16,683 bases of DNA from an uncultured Bacilli bacterium (GCA_947595415.1 CANQER010000009.1:1-16683); one strand, 5' to 3'. Counted from the first letter of the stretch, positions 7,600-16,534 are shown. Translations and numbers: made by a program. The notes: generated by a model not told the origin, from the sequence alone.

Positions 7600-9977
7600 A
7601 AGTATTACGTAGTTTTTTAAACGACTTTGTAGATATTAGTGATATTTCTTATAAAGATTTAGCTGATAAAATGGTATTTGTAGGAAACGAATACGAAAGT
7701 ATTAGTAAGATAAGTGATAGTACTAATTTGGTTGTTGGGAAAGTAGTAGATTGTAAGAAACATCCTTCATCTGCTAAGTTAAATATATGTAAAGTAGACA
7801 TAAACGATGGAAAGATATACCAAATCCTTTGTGGAGCTCCTAATGTTAAAGCTGGTCAAAAAGTAATTGTTGCTAAGGTAGGGGCTACTTTACCTAGAGA
7901 TATTGTTATTAAAAAAGCTACTTTAGCTGGTATGGAATCAGAAGGAATGATTTGTTCTTTATATGAACTAGGTTTTGAACCTAAGTTTTTAAAGGAAGAA
8001 GATATCGAAGGAATTCATGTTTTAAGTGATGATGCACCTGTTGGAGAAGATGCAATTAAGTTTTTAGGGTATGATGATGAAGTAATTGATTTTGAACTTA
8101 CTGCTAATAGAGGAGATCTTCAAAGTATTCTTGGAATGGCTTATGAAGTAGGAGCTATTTATGGCAGAAAGGTAAAGTATCCTGATACTTCTTATAAGGA
8201 AACTAATGATGATATTAATGATACTTATAAACTTGATGTTAAAACAGATAATTGTATGATGTATTTAGGTAAAAAGGTTATAGATGTTAAAATTAAAGAA
8301 AGTCCTAAATTTATTCAAACAAGACTTATTGCTAGTGGGATTAGACCTATTAATAACGTAGTAGATATTAGTAATTATGTAATGCTTGAATATGGGCAAC
8401 CTCTTCATTTCTTTGATGCTGATTTACTAGGTAATAAAGTTGAAGTTAGAATGGCTAAAGATAAAGAAGAAGTTACTACCTTAGACAAACAAAAACGAAT
8501 TTTAAAAAGTAGTGATATTGTAATTGCGAACGATAAAGTGGTTGCTTTAGCTGGAGTAATGGGAGGATTAGATACTGAAATTAATGATAAGACTAAAAAT
8601 ATTTTTATTGAAAGTGCTATCTTTTCACCATCTTTAATAAGACTTACTTCTAAGGATATTTTAAGAAGTGAAGCTAGTATGAGATATGAAAAGGGAATTG
8701 ATCCAAATAGGACTTTACTTGCTTTAAATAGAGCTTGTCATTTACTTGAAAAATATGCTGATGCTAAAGTTTTAAAAGGTGTTTTAAGTTATGATAATAC
8801 AAATAAAGAAGATAAACTAATTAAAGTTAGTTTAGATAATATAAATACTGTTTTAGGAATGAAACTTACTTTTGAAGAAGTAGATGATATATTTAATAGA
8901 TTAGATTTTAAATGTAAGTTTAAGGATGGTGTTTTTGAAGTTTTAGTTCCAACTAGAAGACTTGATGTCAATATTAAAGAGGATTTGATTGAAGAAGTAG
9001 GACGTATTTATGGATATGACAATATTAAAGGAGTTCTTCCTACTGTTAGTATAAGACAAGGAAGTTGTTCTTATCGTCAAAGTTTTATTAAAAGTATTAG
9101 AAGAGTTTTAAATGGTCTTGGGTTAAATCAAGTTATTACTTATTCCTTACTTAGTGAAGAAAAATCAAAACTTTTTACTAATGAATTTACCCCTGTTACA
9201 CTACTAGATCCTATAAGTGAAGATAGAAAAGTTATGCGAAATAGTCTACTTGCATCCTTACTTGATGTTTTTGAATATAACTATGTTCGTAATATGAAAA
9301 GTATTAATATCTTTGAAGTAGGTTCTGTTTATAGGTATTTAGATGGTTATAAAGAAGAAGATATGGTAAGTGGTTTAATATATGGTGATTATATTGTTAA
9401 TAATTGGCAAGGTTCAACTATTAAAGCTGATTTTTATGTTTTAAAAGGTATAGTTGAAGAATTACTTAACTATTTAGGTTTAAATAATAGATATAGTTTT
9501 AAAACTGATAAATTACTTGTAGATCTTCATCCTAATAAATCTGTCTGTGTTTATGTCGATAATGATTTAGTAGGATATATGGGTTGTGTTCATCCTAATG
9601 TTTTAGATAAAGAAGTTTATGTATTTGAGTTAAGTGTTGAAAAATTACTCAGTAAAAAAGTTAGAAATATTAAACATAAAGAAGTTTCTAAGTTTCCTTC
9701 AGTTAATAAAGATATAGCTTTTGTTATTCCTAAGGATATGAATGTTGGAGAAGTTATTAAATATATTAAAAAAGTTGGAGGACGTTATTTAATAAATTTA
9801 GATGTCTTTGATATCTATGAAGGGGATAAAATAGAAGCTGGTAAGAAGTCTGTAGCTTTTGCGCTTACTTTCCAAAATCAAAATAAAACGATGAGTGAAG
9901 ATGAAATAAATCATTTGTTTAATGGTATTATAGAAGAAGTAGAAAAGAATTTAGATGCTAAACTTAGAACTTTTTAG
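7596..9977 (+). CDS. pheT: Phenylalanine--tRNA ligase beta subunit
   Basis: The editing and tRNA-binding partner of PheS. At 793 residues it is full length. Domains in order: an N-terminal start (about 1-38); an EMAP/OB-type tRNA-binding domain (about 39-148, [20 protein letters not shown] then CGAPNV); the B3/4 editing domain, including ELTANRGDL and [25 protein letters not shown]; the B5 domain; the degenerate class II core; and a C-terminal FDX-ACB anticodon-binding domain (about 700-793, beginning near [13 protein letters not shown]). The start codon overlaps the pheS stop (ATGA) and follows AAGGAGGA within pheS, so the two subunits are translationally coupled. Its stop codon lies in the first bases of the following terminator stem. 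Confidence 0.96.
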   Translation: MKVLRSFLNDFVDISDISYKDLADKMVFVGNEYESISKISDSTNLVVGKVVDCKKHPSSAKLNICKVDINDGKIYQILCGAPNVKAGQKVIVAKVGATLPRDIVIKKATLAGMESEGMICSLYELGFEPKFLKEEDIEGIHVLSDDAPVGEDAIKFLGYDDEVIDFELTANRGDLQSILGMAYEVGAIYGRKVKYPDTSYKETNDDINDTYKLDVKTDNCMMYLGKKVIDVKIKESPKFIQTRLIASGIRPINNVVDISNYVMLEYGQPLHFFDADLLGNKVEVRMAKDKEEVTTLDKQKRILKSSDIVIANDKVVALAGVMGGLDTEINDKTKNIFIESAIFSPSLIRLTSKDILRSEASMRYEKGIDPNRTLLALNRACHLLEKYADAKVLKGVLSYDNTNKEDKLIKVSLDNINTVLGMKLTFEEVDDIFNRLDFKCKFKDGVFEVLVPTRRLDVNIKEDLIEEVGRIYGYDNIKGVLPTVSIRQGSCSYRQSFIKSIRRVLNGLGLNQVITYSLLSEEKSKLFTNEFTPVTLLDPISEDRKVMRNSLLASLLDVFEYNYVRNMKSINIFEVGSVYRYLDGYKEEDMVSGLIYGDYIVNNWQGSTIKADFYVLKGIVEELLNYLGLNNRYSFKTDKLLVDLHPNKSVCVYVDNDLVGYMGCVHPNVLDKEVYVFELSVEKLLSKKVRNIKHKEVSKFPSVNKDIAFVIPKDMNVGEVIKYIKKVGGRYLINLDVFDIYEGDKIEAGKKSVAFALTFQNQNKTMSEDEINHLFNGIIEEVEKNLDAKLRTF

Positions 9978-10004
9978 AATTCATTTAAAAATGGATTCTT
10001 TTTT
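9976..10004 (+). terminator. Intrinsic terminator of the pheST operon
   Basis: AGAATTCAT (9976-9984) pairs with ATGGATTCT (9991-9999), with one G-U pair and loop TTAAAA. T runs from 9999 to 10004. The stem begins within the pheT TAG stop codon. Confidence 0.85.
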
Positions 10005-10008
10005 ATAT

Positions 10009-10085
10009 TTGACCTTTAGGGTTTACATAAACCTATTGTATTTAATAATAATTTGTAGTAAAATTAAATATAATTAAGAAGGTGA
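10009..10085 (+). promoter_or_regulatory. Putative murE1 promoter region with operator-like palindrome
   Basis: TAGGGTTTACATAAACCTA (10017-10035) is a palindrome with one unpaired G. Inside it, TTTACA (10022-10027) makes a good -35, 17 nt from AATAAT (10045-10050). Another -10 candidate, TATAAT (10069-10074), has no clear -35. TTGACC at 10009-10014 has no well-spaced -10. The ribosome binding site is AAGGTGA at 10079-10085. A repressor or activator site overlapping the -35 is a reasonable but unproven reading. Confidence 0.45.
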
Positions 10086-10093
10086 AGTAAACA

Positions 10094-11476
10094 ATGATAA
10101 ATATAAAATCAGATTCAAGGAGAGTAAAAAAAGGAGATATTTTTATTGCCTTAAAAACAATTGAAGGTGATGGTCATAATTATATAAAAAAAGCTATTGA
10201 AAATGGAGCTAGTAAAATAATAGCTGAACATGGAACTTATGAAATTGATTATGAAATAGTAGAAGATACTCATAAATATTTAGTCGATTATTTAAAAACT
10301 CATTATGGTCATATAATCGATGAGTTAAATATAATAGGTATAACTGGAACAAATGGGAAAACAACTACCTCATTTGTTATTCACGATGCTTTAAATCGTT
10401 TGGGTAAAAAAGCAGCTTATATAGGAACAATAGGATATTATATTGTAAATAAAAAAGCAGATGTCGCTAATACAACTTGTGCTTTAGATGAATTATATGA
10501 AATGATAACTGATGCTTACGAACAAGGATGTAAAAATATCGTACTTGAGATGAGTAGTCAAGGAATGGCTCAAGGTAGAACAGAAAGCCTAAAATTTAAC
10601 TATGCAGTATTTACTAACCTTACTCATGATCATTTAGATTTTCATAAAACGATGGAAAATTATGCTTTAGCTAAACAGCAACTTTTTAAAAATTTAAAAC
10701 CTAATGGTAAAGCTATTGTAAATATCGATGATAAATATAAAGACTATTTTTTACTTGAAGAAAACAACAATTTAACTTATGGATTTAACGATGCTGATTA
10801 TCAAGTAATAGATTATAAAATGACTAGTAATGATACAGTATTTACTTTAAAATATAAAGATAATAATTACCAAATAAAAACTAATTTACTTGGTAAATAT
10901 AACGTTTATAATATGCTTGGATGTATTGCTGTTTTAACAGAAATGGGTATTGATATTAAAGATACAAAAGAAGTTTTAACTAAAATAAAATCACCAGAAG
11001 GAAGATTAGATTTAGTAAAATATAAGACCAATAGTATTTTAATAGACTATGCCCATACCCCAGATGCAATTAAAAATGTAATTGATACAATGAAAGAAGT
11101 AGCTAAAGCTGATATTTATGTAGTATTTGGTTGTACAGGAGATCGTGATCGAACTAAACGACCAATTATGGCTAAATTAGTTACAGACAATGTTAAAAAA
11201 GCTATCATTACTAATGAAGATCCTCATTTTGAAGATCCAAATCGTATCATAAACGATATGATTAAAGATCTAGATAATAAAAACTACGAAGTTATAATTG
11301 ATCGCAAACAAGCTATTATAAGGGGAATAAATCTATTAAAAGAAAACGATATTTTATTAATTTTAGGTAAAGGTCATGAAGATGCGATGATAGTAAAAGA
11401 TAAAAGAATACCTTTTAATGATAAAAAAATAGTTATAAATTATCTAGAACAAACACCTATAAAAAACACCTTTTAA
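10094..11476 (+). CDS. murE: MurE-family UDP-MurNAc-tripeptide synthetase, divergent paralogue
   Basis: A cytoplasmic Mur ligase of 460 residues, expected to add the third amino acid to UDP-MurNAc-L-Ala-D-Glu. The fold is intact: N-terminal UDP-binding domain (about 1-80, SDSRRVKKGDIFIAL), P-loop GTNGKTT (85-91), NLTHDHLDFH (175-184), carbamylated Lys at 194 in YALAK, DYAHTPD (318-324) and GKGHE (425-429). The substrate-facing motifs differ from those of the next gene and of typical MurE: TTC for TTP (127-129), EMSSQ for EVSSH (152-156), GRLD for GRME (303-306), GCTGDRD for GCGGxRD (346-352), and EDPH for DNPR (375-378). DNPR is the known signature for meso-diaminopimelate in MurE, so this copy probably takes a different amino acid or has a specialised role; which one cannot be told. 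It is first in murE1-murE2-mraY and has its own promoter region. Confidence 0.85.
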   Translation: MINIKSDSRRVKKGDIFIALKTIEGDGHNYIKKAIENGASKIIAEHGTYEIDYEIVEDTHKYLVDYLKTHYGHIIDELNIIGITGTNGKTTTSFVIHDALNRLGKKAAYIGTIGYYIVNKKADVANTTCALDELYEMITDAYEQGCKNIVLEMSSQGMAQGRTESLKFNYAVFTNLTHDHLDFHKTMENYALAKQQLFKNLKPNGKAIVNIDDKYKDYFLLEENNNLTYGFNDADYQVIDYKMTSNDTVFTLKYKDNNYQIKTNLLGKYNVYNMLGCIAVLTEMGIDIKDTKEVLTKIKSPEGRLDLVKYKTNSILIDYAHTPDAIKNVIDTMKEVAKADIYVVFGCTGDRDRTKRPIMAKLVTDNVKKAIITNEDPHFEDPNRIINDMIKDLDNKNYEVIIDRKQAIIRGINLLKENDILLILGKGHEDAMIVKDKRIPFNDKKIVINYLEQTPIKNTF

Positions 11477-11506
11477 ATATAGTTACATAACCTATATTAG
11501 GAGGTT
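11476..11506 (+). promoter_or_regulatory. Mutually exclusive hairpins over the murE2 ribosome binding site
   Basis: A near-palindrome at 11476-11498 has outer arms AATATAG and CTATATT and a GTTACATAAC centre. A competing hairpin pairs AACCT (11489-11493) with AGGTT (11502-11506), burying the AGGAGG ribosome binding site (11499-11504). Eight T (11505-11512) precede the ATG at 11513. The palindrome centre resembles the one upstream of murE1. TATATT at 11493-11498 could alternatively be a -10 element. This is structure by eye only; function is inferred. Confidence 0.4.
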
Positions 11507-11512
11507 TTTTTT

Positions 11513-12847
11513 ATGTTAAAAATAGATTCAAGACAAGTTTTAAAAGGTGATACTTTTTTAGCAATCAAGGGAATCGATTTTGATGGCCATGATTATATTG
11601 ATGAAGCTATTTCAAATGGAGCTAGTAAGATTATTGCTATGCATGGATTATATGATGTAGAAACTATTATTGTAAAAGATACTAATGAATATTTAAAAAA
11701 ATACTTGTTAGATAACTACTACGATAAAATAAAAGATATTAAAATAATTGGGATGACTGGTACTAATGGTAAAACAACTACTTGTTATATCCTTCATAAA
11801 TGTCTAAATAAACTTGGGGTAAAAAGTGCTTATATTGGTACAATAGGATTTTATATTGATGATAAAATAAAAGATTTGAATAATACAACTCCTAATATTT
11901 ATGATTTTTATCAAATGCTTTTAAAATGTCAAGAAGAAGGATGTAAGTATGTAGTAGTAGAAGTAAGTAGTCATGCTCTTGCTTATGATAGGTTGGATAT
12001 AGTTAAATTTGATATGGTTATATTTAGTAATCTAACTAAAGATCATTTAGATTATCATAAAACTTTTGAAAATTATGCTTTAGCTAAACAAAAACTTTTT
12101 AAACAAGTTAAAGAAGATGGACTTTGTTTTGTTAATGTAGATGATAGTTATAAAGACTATTTTATGATTAATGAAAATACGATTACTTATGGATTTAATG
12201 ATTCAGATTATCAAATAAAAGAATATGAAGTTAGTAAAGAAAAAACTATTTTTAAGGTAAATGATGAAGAGTATGTTACTAAATTACTTGGTAAACACAA
12301 TGTATATAATTTAACATCAGTGATTGCTGTTTTAAAACAAATGGGATTTTCTTCTTTCAAAGATATAATTAGCAATCTAGATGCTCCAAGGGGAAGAATG
12401 GAAGCTATCAAATATAACGATAATTTGATTATTATTGATTATGCTCATACCCCAGATGCTGTATTAAAAGTTCTAACAACAGTTTCAGAATTTAATTTTG
12501 ATCACATCTATACTATAATTGGTTGTGGAGGAAATAGGGATAGTAGTAAGAGGTATGAAATGGCTCTTTACGCTACAAATATGTCAAATATGGCAATCTT
12601 CACAAATGACAATCCAAGGTTTGAAGATCCTAATCAAATAATTGAAGATATGACAAGTAAACTTGACAATTCTAACTATGAAATTATTCTAAATAGACAA
12701 AAAGCTATTGCTAAGGGTATACAAAAGCTACAAAAAAATGATATACTATTAATACTTGGTAAAGGACATGAAACGTATCAAGTAATAGAAGATCGAGTAA
12801 TTCATTTCGATGATAAAGAGGAAGTTTTAAACATAATTAGGAGATGA
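11513..12847 (+). CDS. murE: UDP-MurNAc-tripeptide synthetase MurE, canonical copy (DNPR type)
   Basis: Adds the third residue to UDP-MurNAc-L-Ala-D-Glu. It has 444 residues and complete MurE motifs: SRQVLKGDTFLAIKG (6-20), P-loop GTNGKTT (83-89), TTP (125-127), EVSSHAL (150-156), NLTKDHLDYH (173-182), carbamylated Lys192, GRME (294-297), DYAHTPD (309-315), GCGGNRD (337-343), DNPR (366-369) and GKGHETYQ (416-423). The DNPR motif in characterised MurE enzymes contacts meso-diaminopimelate, so an mDAP-type substrate is the best prediction. It is a tandem paralogue of the preceding gene, with long stretches of shared sequence such as ENYALAKQ and TYGFND. AGGAGG plus a U-rich spacer precedes the ATG, and mraY follows within a few bases. 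Confidence 0.93.
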   Translation: MLKIDSRQVLKGDTFLAIKGIDFDGHDYIDEAISNGASKIIAMHGLYDVETIIVKDTNEYLKKYLLDNYYDKIKDIKIIGMTGTNGKTTTCYILHKCLNKLGVKSAYIGTIGFYIDDKIKDLNNTTPNIYDFYQMLLKCQEEGCKYVVVEVSSHALAYDRLDIVKFDMVIFSNLTKDHLDYHKTFENYALAKQKLFKQVKEDGLCFVNVDDSYKDYFMINENTITYGFNDSDYQIKEYEVSKEKTIFKVNDEEYVTKLLGKHNVYNLTSVIAVLKQMGFSSFKDIISNLDAPRGRMEAIKYNDNLIIIDYAHTPDAVLKVLTTVSEFNFDHIYTIIGCGGNRDSSKRYEMALYATNMSNMAIFTNDNPRFEDPNQIIEDMTSKLDNSNYEIILNRQKAIAKGIQKLQKNDILLILGKGHETYQVIEDRVIHFDDKEEVLNIIRR

Positions 12848-12851
12848 TTTG

Positions 12852-13841
12852 ATGTTAATATTAACCAAAGCTGTATTAGCTATGATGATTGGTTTTTTTC
12901 TAGCAATTATTTTGGGTTTAATAATAATTCCAATTTTGAAAAAGATGAGTATTAAACAAAGGGTAAGTATTTTTGCTTTACATCACAAGAAAAAAGAAGG
13001 TACACCTACAATGGGGGGATTTATCTTTATAATTCCTACAATACTTACAGTAATTATTTTACTTCTTATGAATAAAATTGAGTTTTCAGAGAACTTATTT
13101 ATTGTACTTTTTGTATTTATTTCATATGCTATATTAGGGTTTATTGACGATTATTTAATAATTAAAAGAAAAAACAATGTTGGTTTGACTGAATTTCAAA
13201 AGTTATTTGGTCAGTTATTTATAGCTTTGGTTTTCTTCTATATTTTTATGAAAAGTGGATTAGAACCAGTTTTAAATATCCATACTTTAGGAATTAAAAT
13301 TGATATGGGTTTTGTTTATGGGTTGTTTTTACTTTTTGTTTTAGTTGCTAGTAGTAATGCAGTTAATATTACAGATGGTTTAGATGGACTAGCTGGAAGT
13401 TTGTCTGCGATTGCTTTTTTAACTTTTGGGATTATAAGTTGGGGAGCTACATGGACAACTGGTAATGAAGATATAGCTATATTTTGTTTTATTTTAGTGG
13501 GATCTTTACTAGGATTTTTGATGTATAATTTATATCCTGCTAAGGTTATTATGGGGGATATGGGATCTTTATCTTTAGGAGCAACTTTAGCTACTGTGGC
13601 TATTTTAACTAACCATGAGATTACTTTAATAATTGTGGCTTTAGTATTTATAATTGAAACTTTAACTTGTATTATTCAAATGGTATCAATTAGATTTACT
13701 GGTAAGAAGGTATTTTTGATGACTCCTTTACATCACCACTTTGAAAAACTAGGTTGGATGGAACAGGATATTGTTAAGTTATTTATTGTTTTTGGTTTAC
13801 TTGTAAGTATGTTTGCGATAGCATTTGGGGTATGGATTTAA
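12852..13841 (+). CDS. mraY: Phospho-N-acetylmuramoyl-pentapeptide transferase MraY
   Basis: An integral membrane enzyme that transfers phospho-MurNAc-pentapeptide from UDP to undecaprenyl phosphate, making lipid I. It has 329 residues, about ten membrane helices and the expected motifs: KKKEGTPTMGG (46-56), the catalytic Asp pair in GFIDDY (96-101), NAVNITDGLDGLAGS (169-183), NLYPAKVIMGDMGS (226-239, where the family more often has GDTGS) and PLHHHFE (292-298). I chose the ATG at 12852, 7 bases after AGGAGA (12839-12844). A TTG at 12849 is in frame but only 4 bases from that site. It is probably co-transcribed and coupled with murE2, keeping a piece of the ancestral division/cell-wall cluster although murF is missing between them. 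Confidence 0.95.
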   Translation: MLILTKAVLAMMIGFFLAIILGLIIIPILKKMSIKQRVSIFALHHKKKEGTPTMGGFIFIIPTILTVIILLLMNKIEFSENLFIVLFVFISYAILGFIDDYLIIKRKNNVGLTEFQKLFGQLFIALVFFYIFMKSGLEPVLNIHTLGIKIDMGFVYGLFLLFVLVASSNAVNITDGLDGLAGSLSAIAFLTFGIISWGATWTTGNEDIAIFCFILVGSLLGFLMYNLYPAKVIMGDMGSLSLGATLATVAILTNHEITLIIVALVFIIETLTCIIQMVSIRFTGKKVFLMTPLHHHFEKLGWMEQDIVKLFIVFGLLVSMFAIAFGVWI

Positions 13842-13852
13842 TCATATAAAAG

Positions 13853-13877
13853 TGTTATAATTATTAGTTAGAGGTGG
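13853..13877 (+). promoter_or_regulatory. Extended -10 promoter and ribosome binding site of the ltaS-like gene
   Basis: TGTTATAAT (13853-13861) is an extended -10 element lying just after the mraY stop. The -35 region is poor (around TGGATT at 13833-13838). The start would be near 13868, giving a leader of about 14 nt that carries GAGGTGG (13871-13877) before the ATG at 13882. Confidence 0.5.
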
Positions 13878-13881
13878 TTTA

Positions 13882-15912
13882 ATGAAACAACTTATTGATT
13901 CATTTAAAAACAATTCTAAAAATTATTTTAAAACCAATATACTGTTTGTAACTTTTGTAGTAACATCTGTTATTAATGGTATTTTAATAAGAGCTTTGAC
14001 TGTGGGTAATTTTCTGCAATTAAAACCAATGATGGCTGATCTTGCGATTGTTTTAATTGTTGGAGCTTTAGGTTACTTTTTTAAACCTAAAAATCAATTT
14101 AAGTATTTTTTTACATGGTCAATAATATTTACTGTTTTATGTATTATTAATTCGATGTATTATACAAATTATTTGTCTTTTGCTTCAATGTCTTTACTGG
14201 CTACTTCTCTTCAAATAGTTGATGTAGGTGATGCTGTTGTTGAAAATGTAATGGAAATTAAGGATTTTTGTTATATATGGCAGTTATTAGCGATGATTTT
14301 TGTTAATAAGTTTTTAAAGAAAAAAGGTTATTATGAAAAGGTTGCTAAAGTTGAAAAGGGTAAGATTAGAGCTATGTATACTTTAGTAGCTGGTTTAATA
14401 TGTTTAGGATTTTTTATTTCAATGTTAAATTCTTTGGATATTGGAAGACTTAGTAAGCAATGGAATAGGGAATATATTGTTATGCAATTTGGTCTATATG
14501 CTTATCAAGCTAATGATTTAGTAAGTAGTTTAAAACCTCAAATTAGTCCTTTGTTTGGTTATGATGAGAAGGCTAAGGAGTTTAGAGAGTTTTACGATAA
14601 TAGGGATAAGACGATTAAGACTAATAAATATACTAATATTTTTGAGGGTAGAAATGTTATTATGATTCATGCTGAAAGTATTCAAACTTTTGCGATGAAT
14701 TTAAAGTTTAATAATAAGGAGGTTACTCCTAATTTAAATAAGTTGTCAAAAGAGGGGATTTATTTTTCTAATTTTTATGCTCAAGAGAGTGTAGGAACTA
14801 GTAGTGATAGTGAGTTTACTTTAAATACGTCTTTGATGCCTGCGAATAGTGGGACAGTTGCGATTAACTACTGGGATCGTGATTATGTAACTATTCCTAA
14901 GTTACTTAAGGAAAAGGGATACTATAATTTTAGTATGCATGGTAATAATGGTAGTTTTTGGAATAGGCTTAATGTTCATAAGAGTTATGGTTATGATAGG
15001 ATGTATCACTATTCTAATGATTTTGAGTTAGATGAGATGATTGGGTTAGGTTTGTCAGATAAGTCGTTTTTTAGGCAAGCTGTTCCTAAGATAAAGGATA
15101 TTAGTGAAAACCATAAGAATTTTTATGGAACTATGATTATGCTTACTAATCATACACCTTTTTCTGATTTGGTTAAACAGGGAAAAGATGAGTTAGAGGT
15201 TGATTATAAGTATAAGACTGTTAATCCTAAGACTGGTAAAAAGGAAACTGTTTCTGCTCCATTTTTGGAGGGTACTAAGTTAGGTAATTATTTGAAATCT
15301 GTTAATTATGCAGATAGTGCTATTGGACAGTTTATTGACGATTTGGATAAAGAGGGATTGTTAGAAAATACAGTTGTTGTTATATATGGGGATCATGATG
15401 CTAAGCTTAAGAAAAGTGAATATGAGTATTATTACAATTATGATCCTTATACTGATAGTATGCTTGATAGTGATGATCCTAATTATAAGGAGTTTAATAA
15501 TTATGATTATGAGTTAAATCGTAAGGTACCTTTAATTATTTGGACTAAGGATAAGAAGTTTAGTACTGAGGTTAAAGAGGTTATGGGAATGTATGATGTT
15601 ATGCCTACTTTGGGTAATATGTTAGGTTTTCATAATGATTATGCTTTAGGTAGTGATATTTTTAGTAAAAAGGAAAATGTGGTAGTTTTTCCTGATGGTA
15701 ATTGGATTACTGATAAGGTTTATTACAATTCTCAAAAGGAGGAAAGTTACCAATTGTCTTCTGAACCTATAAGTAGTGATGATATAAAGAAGTATTCTAA
15801 GTATGCAGAGGATGCAATATCGATATCTAATTCGATTATTGTGTATGATATGATTAAAAAGAATAATGAGACGCAATCTTTGATAAAGGAAAACGAGGTA
15901 AAAAATGGCTAG
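13882..15912 (+). CDS. LtaS-like phosphoglycerol transferase (sulfatase-fold membrane enzyme)
   Basis: Predicted to build a glycerol-phosphate-type envelope polymer, or modify one, outside the membrane. It has 676 residues. About five N-terminal membrane segments (roughly 18-38, 51-67, 73-92, 129-142 and 163-182) are followed by an extracellular linker and a sulfatase-fold domain from about 257. Visible active-site elements are Glu265 in HAESIQ, GTSSDSEF (305-312) in the nucleophile region, NYWDRDY (329-335), HGNNGSFWNR (353-362), TNHTPF (422-427) and GDHD (503-506). In S. aureus LtaS the nucleophile is Thr in GKTSD. Here the aligned residue is Ser307, with Thr306 beside it. True LTA synthesis rather than a related primase or glycan modification cannot be decided. 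It overlaps the next gene by 8 bases. Confidence 0.85.
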   Translation: MKQLIDSFKNNSKNYFKTNILFVTFVVTSVINGILIRALTVGNFLQLKPMMADLAIVLIVGALGYFFKPKNQFKYFFTWSIIFTVLCIINSMYYTNYLSFASMSLLATSLQIVDVGDAVVENVMEIKDFCYIWQLLAMIFVNKFLKKKGYYEKVAKVEKGKIRAMYTLVAGLICLGFFISMLNSLDIGRLSKQWNREYIVMQFGLYAYQANDLVSSLKPQISPLFGYDEKAKEFREFYDNRDKTIKTNKYTNIFEGRNVIMIHAESIQTFAMNLKFNNKEVTPNLNKLSKEGIYFSNFYAQESVGTSSDSEFTLNTSLMPANSGTVAINYWDRDYVTIPKLLKEKGYYNFSMHGNNGSFWNRLNVHKSYGYDRMYHYSNDFELDEMIGLGLSDKSFFRQAVPKIKDISENHKNFYGTMIMLTNHTPFSDLVKQGKDELEVDYKYKTVNPKTGKKETVSAPFLEGTKLGNYLKSVNYADSAIGQFIDDLDKEGLLENTVVVIYGDHDAKLKKSEYEYYYNYDPYTDSMLDSDDPNYKEFNNYDYELNRKVPLIIWTKDKKFSTEVKEVMGMYDVMPTLGNMLGFHNDYALGSDIFSKKENVVVFPDGNWITDKVYYNSQKEESYQLSSEPISSDDIKKYSKYAEDAISISNSIIVYDMIKKNNETQSLIKENEVKNG

Positions 15913-16534
15913 AAAAAGAGTAATTAATAAAAAAAAGGTAAGAGGTTTAATCATAGTTGTATTGGTTATTGTACTAATAGCTTTAGCTGTTAAGTTTATG
16001 TTTTTTAATAAATCTACTAAGCATAATGTGGTTAAACAAGAGGATGATATTAAAGAGTATGGTTATGTTTTAAATGATAATGAGACTAAGTATTATAAGG
16101 GTTTGTTTAATGATCTTAAGAAGGTTTTGAGTGAGGATGAGGTTGATTATGATAAGTATGCTTCTTTAGTAGCTCAGTTGTTTGTGGCAGATTTTTATAA
16201 TTTGGATAATAAACTTAATAATAATGATATAGGGGGAACTCAGTTTATTTATAAGAAACGTCAAAGTGTTTTTGAGAAGAAGGCTAAGGATGAGGTTTAT
16301 AAATATGTAGAGAATAATATTTATAATGATCGTAAACAGGAGTTACCTGAGGTTAGTAATGTTGAGGTTGTTAGTAGTGAAAATTCTTCTCATACTTATT
16401 TGTCTAAGAGTGATGATAAGGCTTATAAAATAGATGTTAAGATAACTTATAAGAAGGATTTGGGTTATCCTGATAGTTGTAGTTTAGTTTTAGTTCATAA
16501 TGATAAGAAATTAGAGATAGTTAAATTTAATTAG
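15905..16534 (+). CDS. Single-pass membrane protein of unknown function, coupled to the ltaS-like gene
   Basis: I do not recognise a family. The 209-residue protein has a very basic N-terminus (MARKRVINKKKVRG) and one hydrophobic helix (about 14-33). An outer domain follows, rich in Lys, Asp, Asn and Tyr: a helical part to about residue 135 and a probably beta-rich end with alternating IDVKITYKKD and SCSLVLVHN stretches. The positive N-terminus predicts N-in, C-out topology, so the domain would face the wall. Its ATG lies inside the end of the ltaS-like gene (8-base overlap) and follows GAGGT, indicating translational coupling. A role in the same envelope-polymer step is a guess by association. 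The stop codon lies in the loop of the terminator. Confidence 0.85.
   Translation: MARKRVINKKKVRGLIIVVLVIVLIALAVKFMFFNKSTKHNVVKQEDDIKEYGYVLNDNETKYYKGLFNDLKKVLSEDEVDYDKYASLVAQLFVADFYNLDNKLNNNDIGGTQFIYKKRQSVFEKKAKDEVYKYVENNIYNDRKQELPEVSNVEVVSSENSSHTYLSKSDDKAYKIDVKITYKKDLGYPDSCSLVLVHNDKKLEIVKFN

Noticed and set aside
12849..12851. TTG start for mraY
   Set aside because: It is only 4 bases from AGGAGA, while the ATG at 12852 is 7 bases away and is the commoner codon.
15646..15954. Open frame on the minus strand across the end of the ltaS-like gene
   Set aside because: A hydrophobic, Ile/Leu/Arg-rich antisense shadow of two well-supported plus-strand genes.
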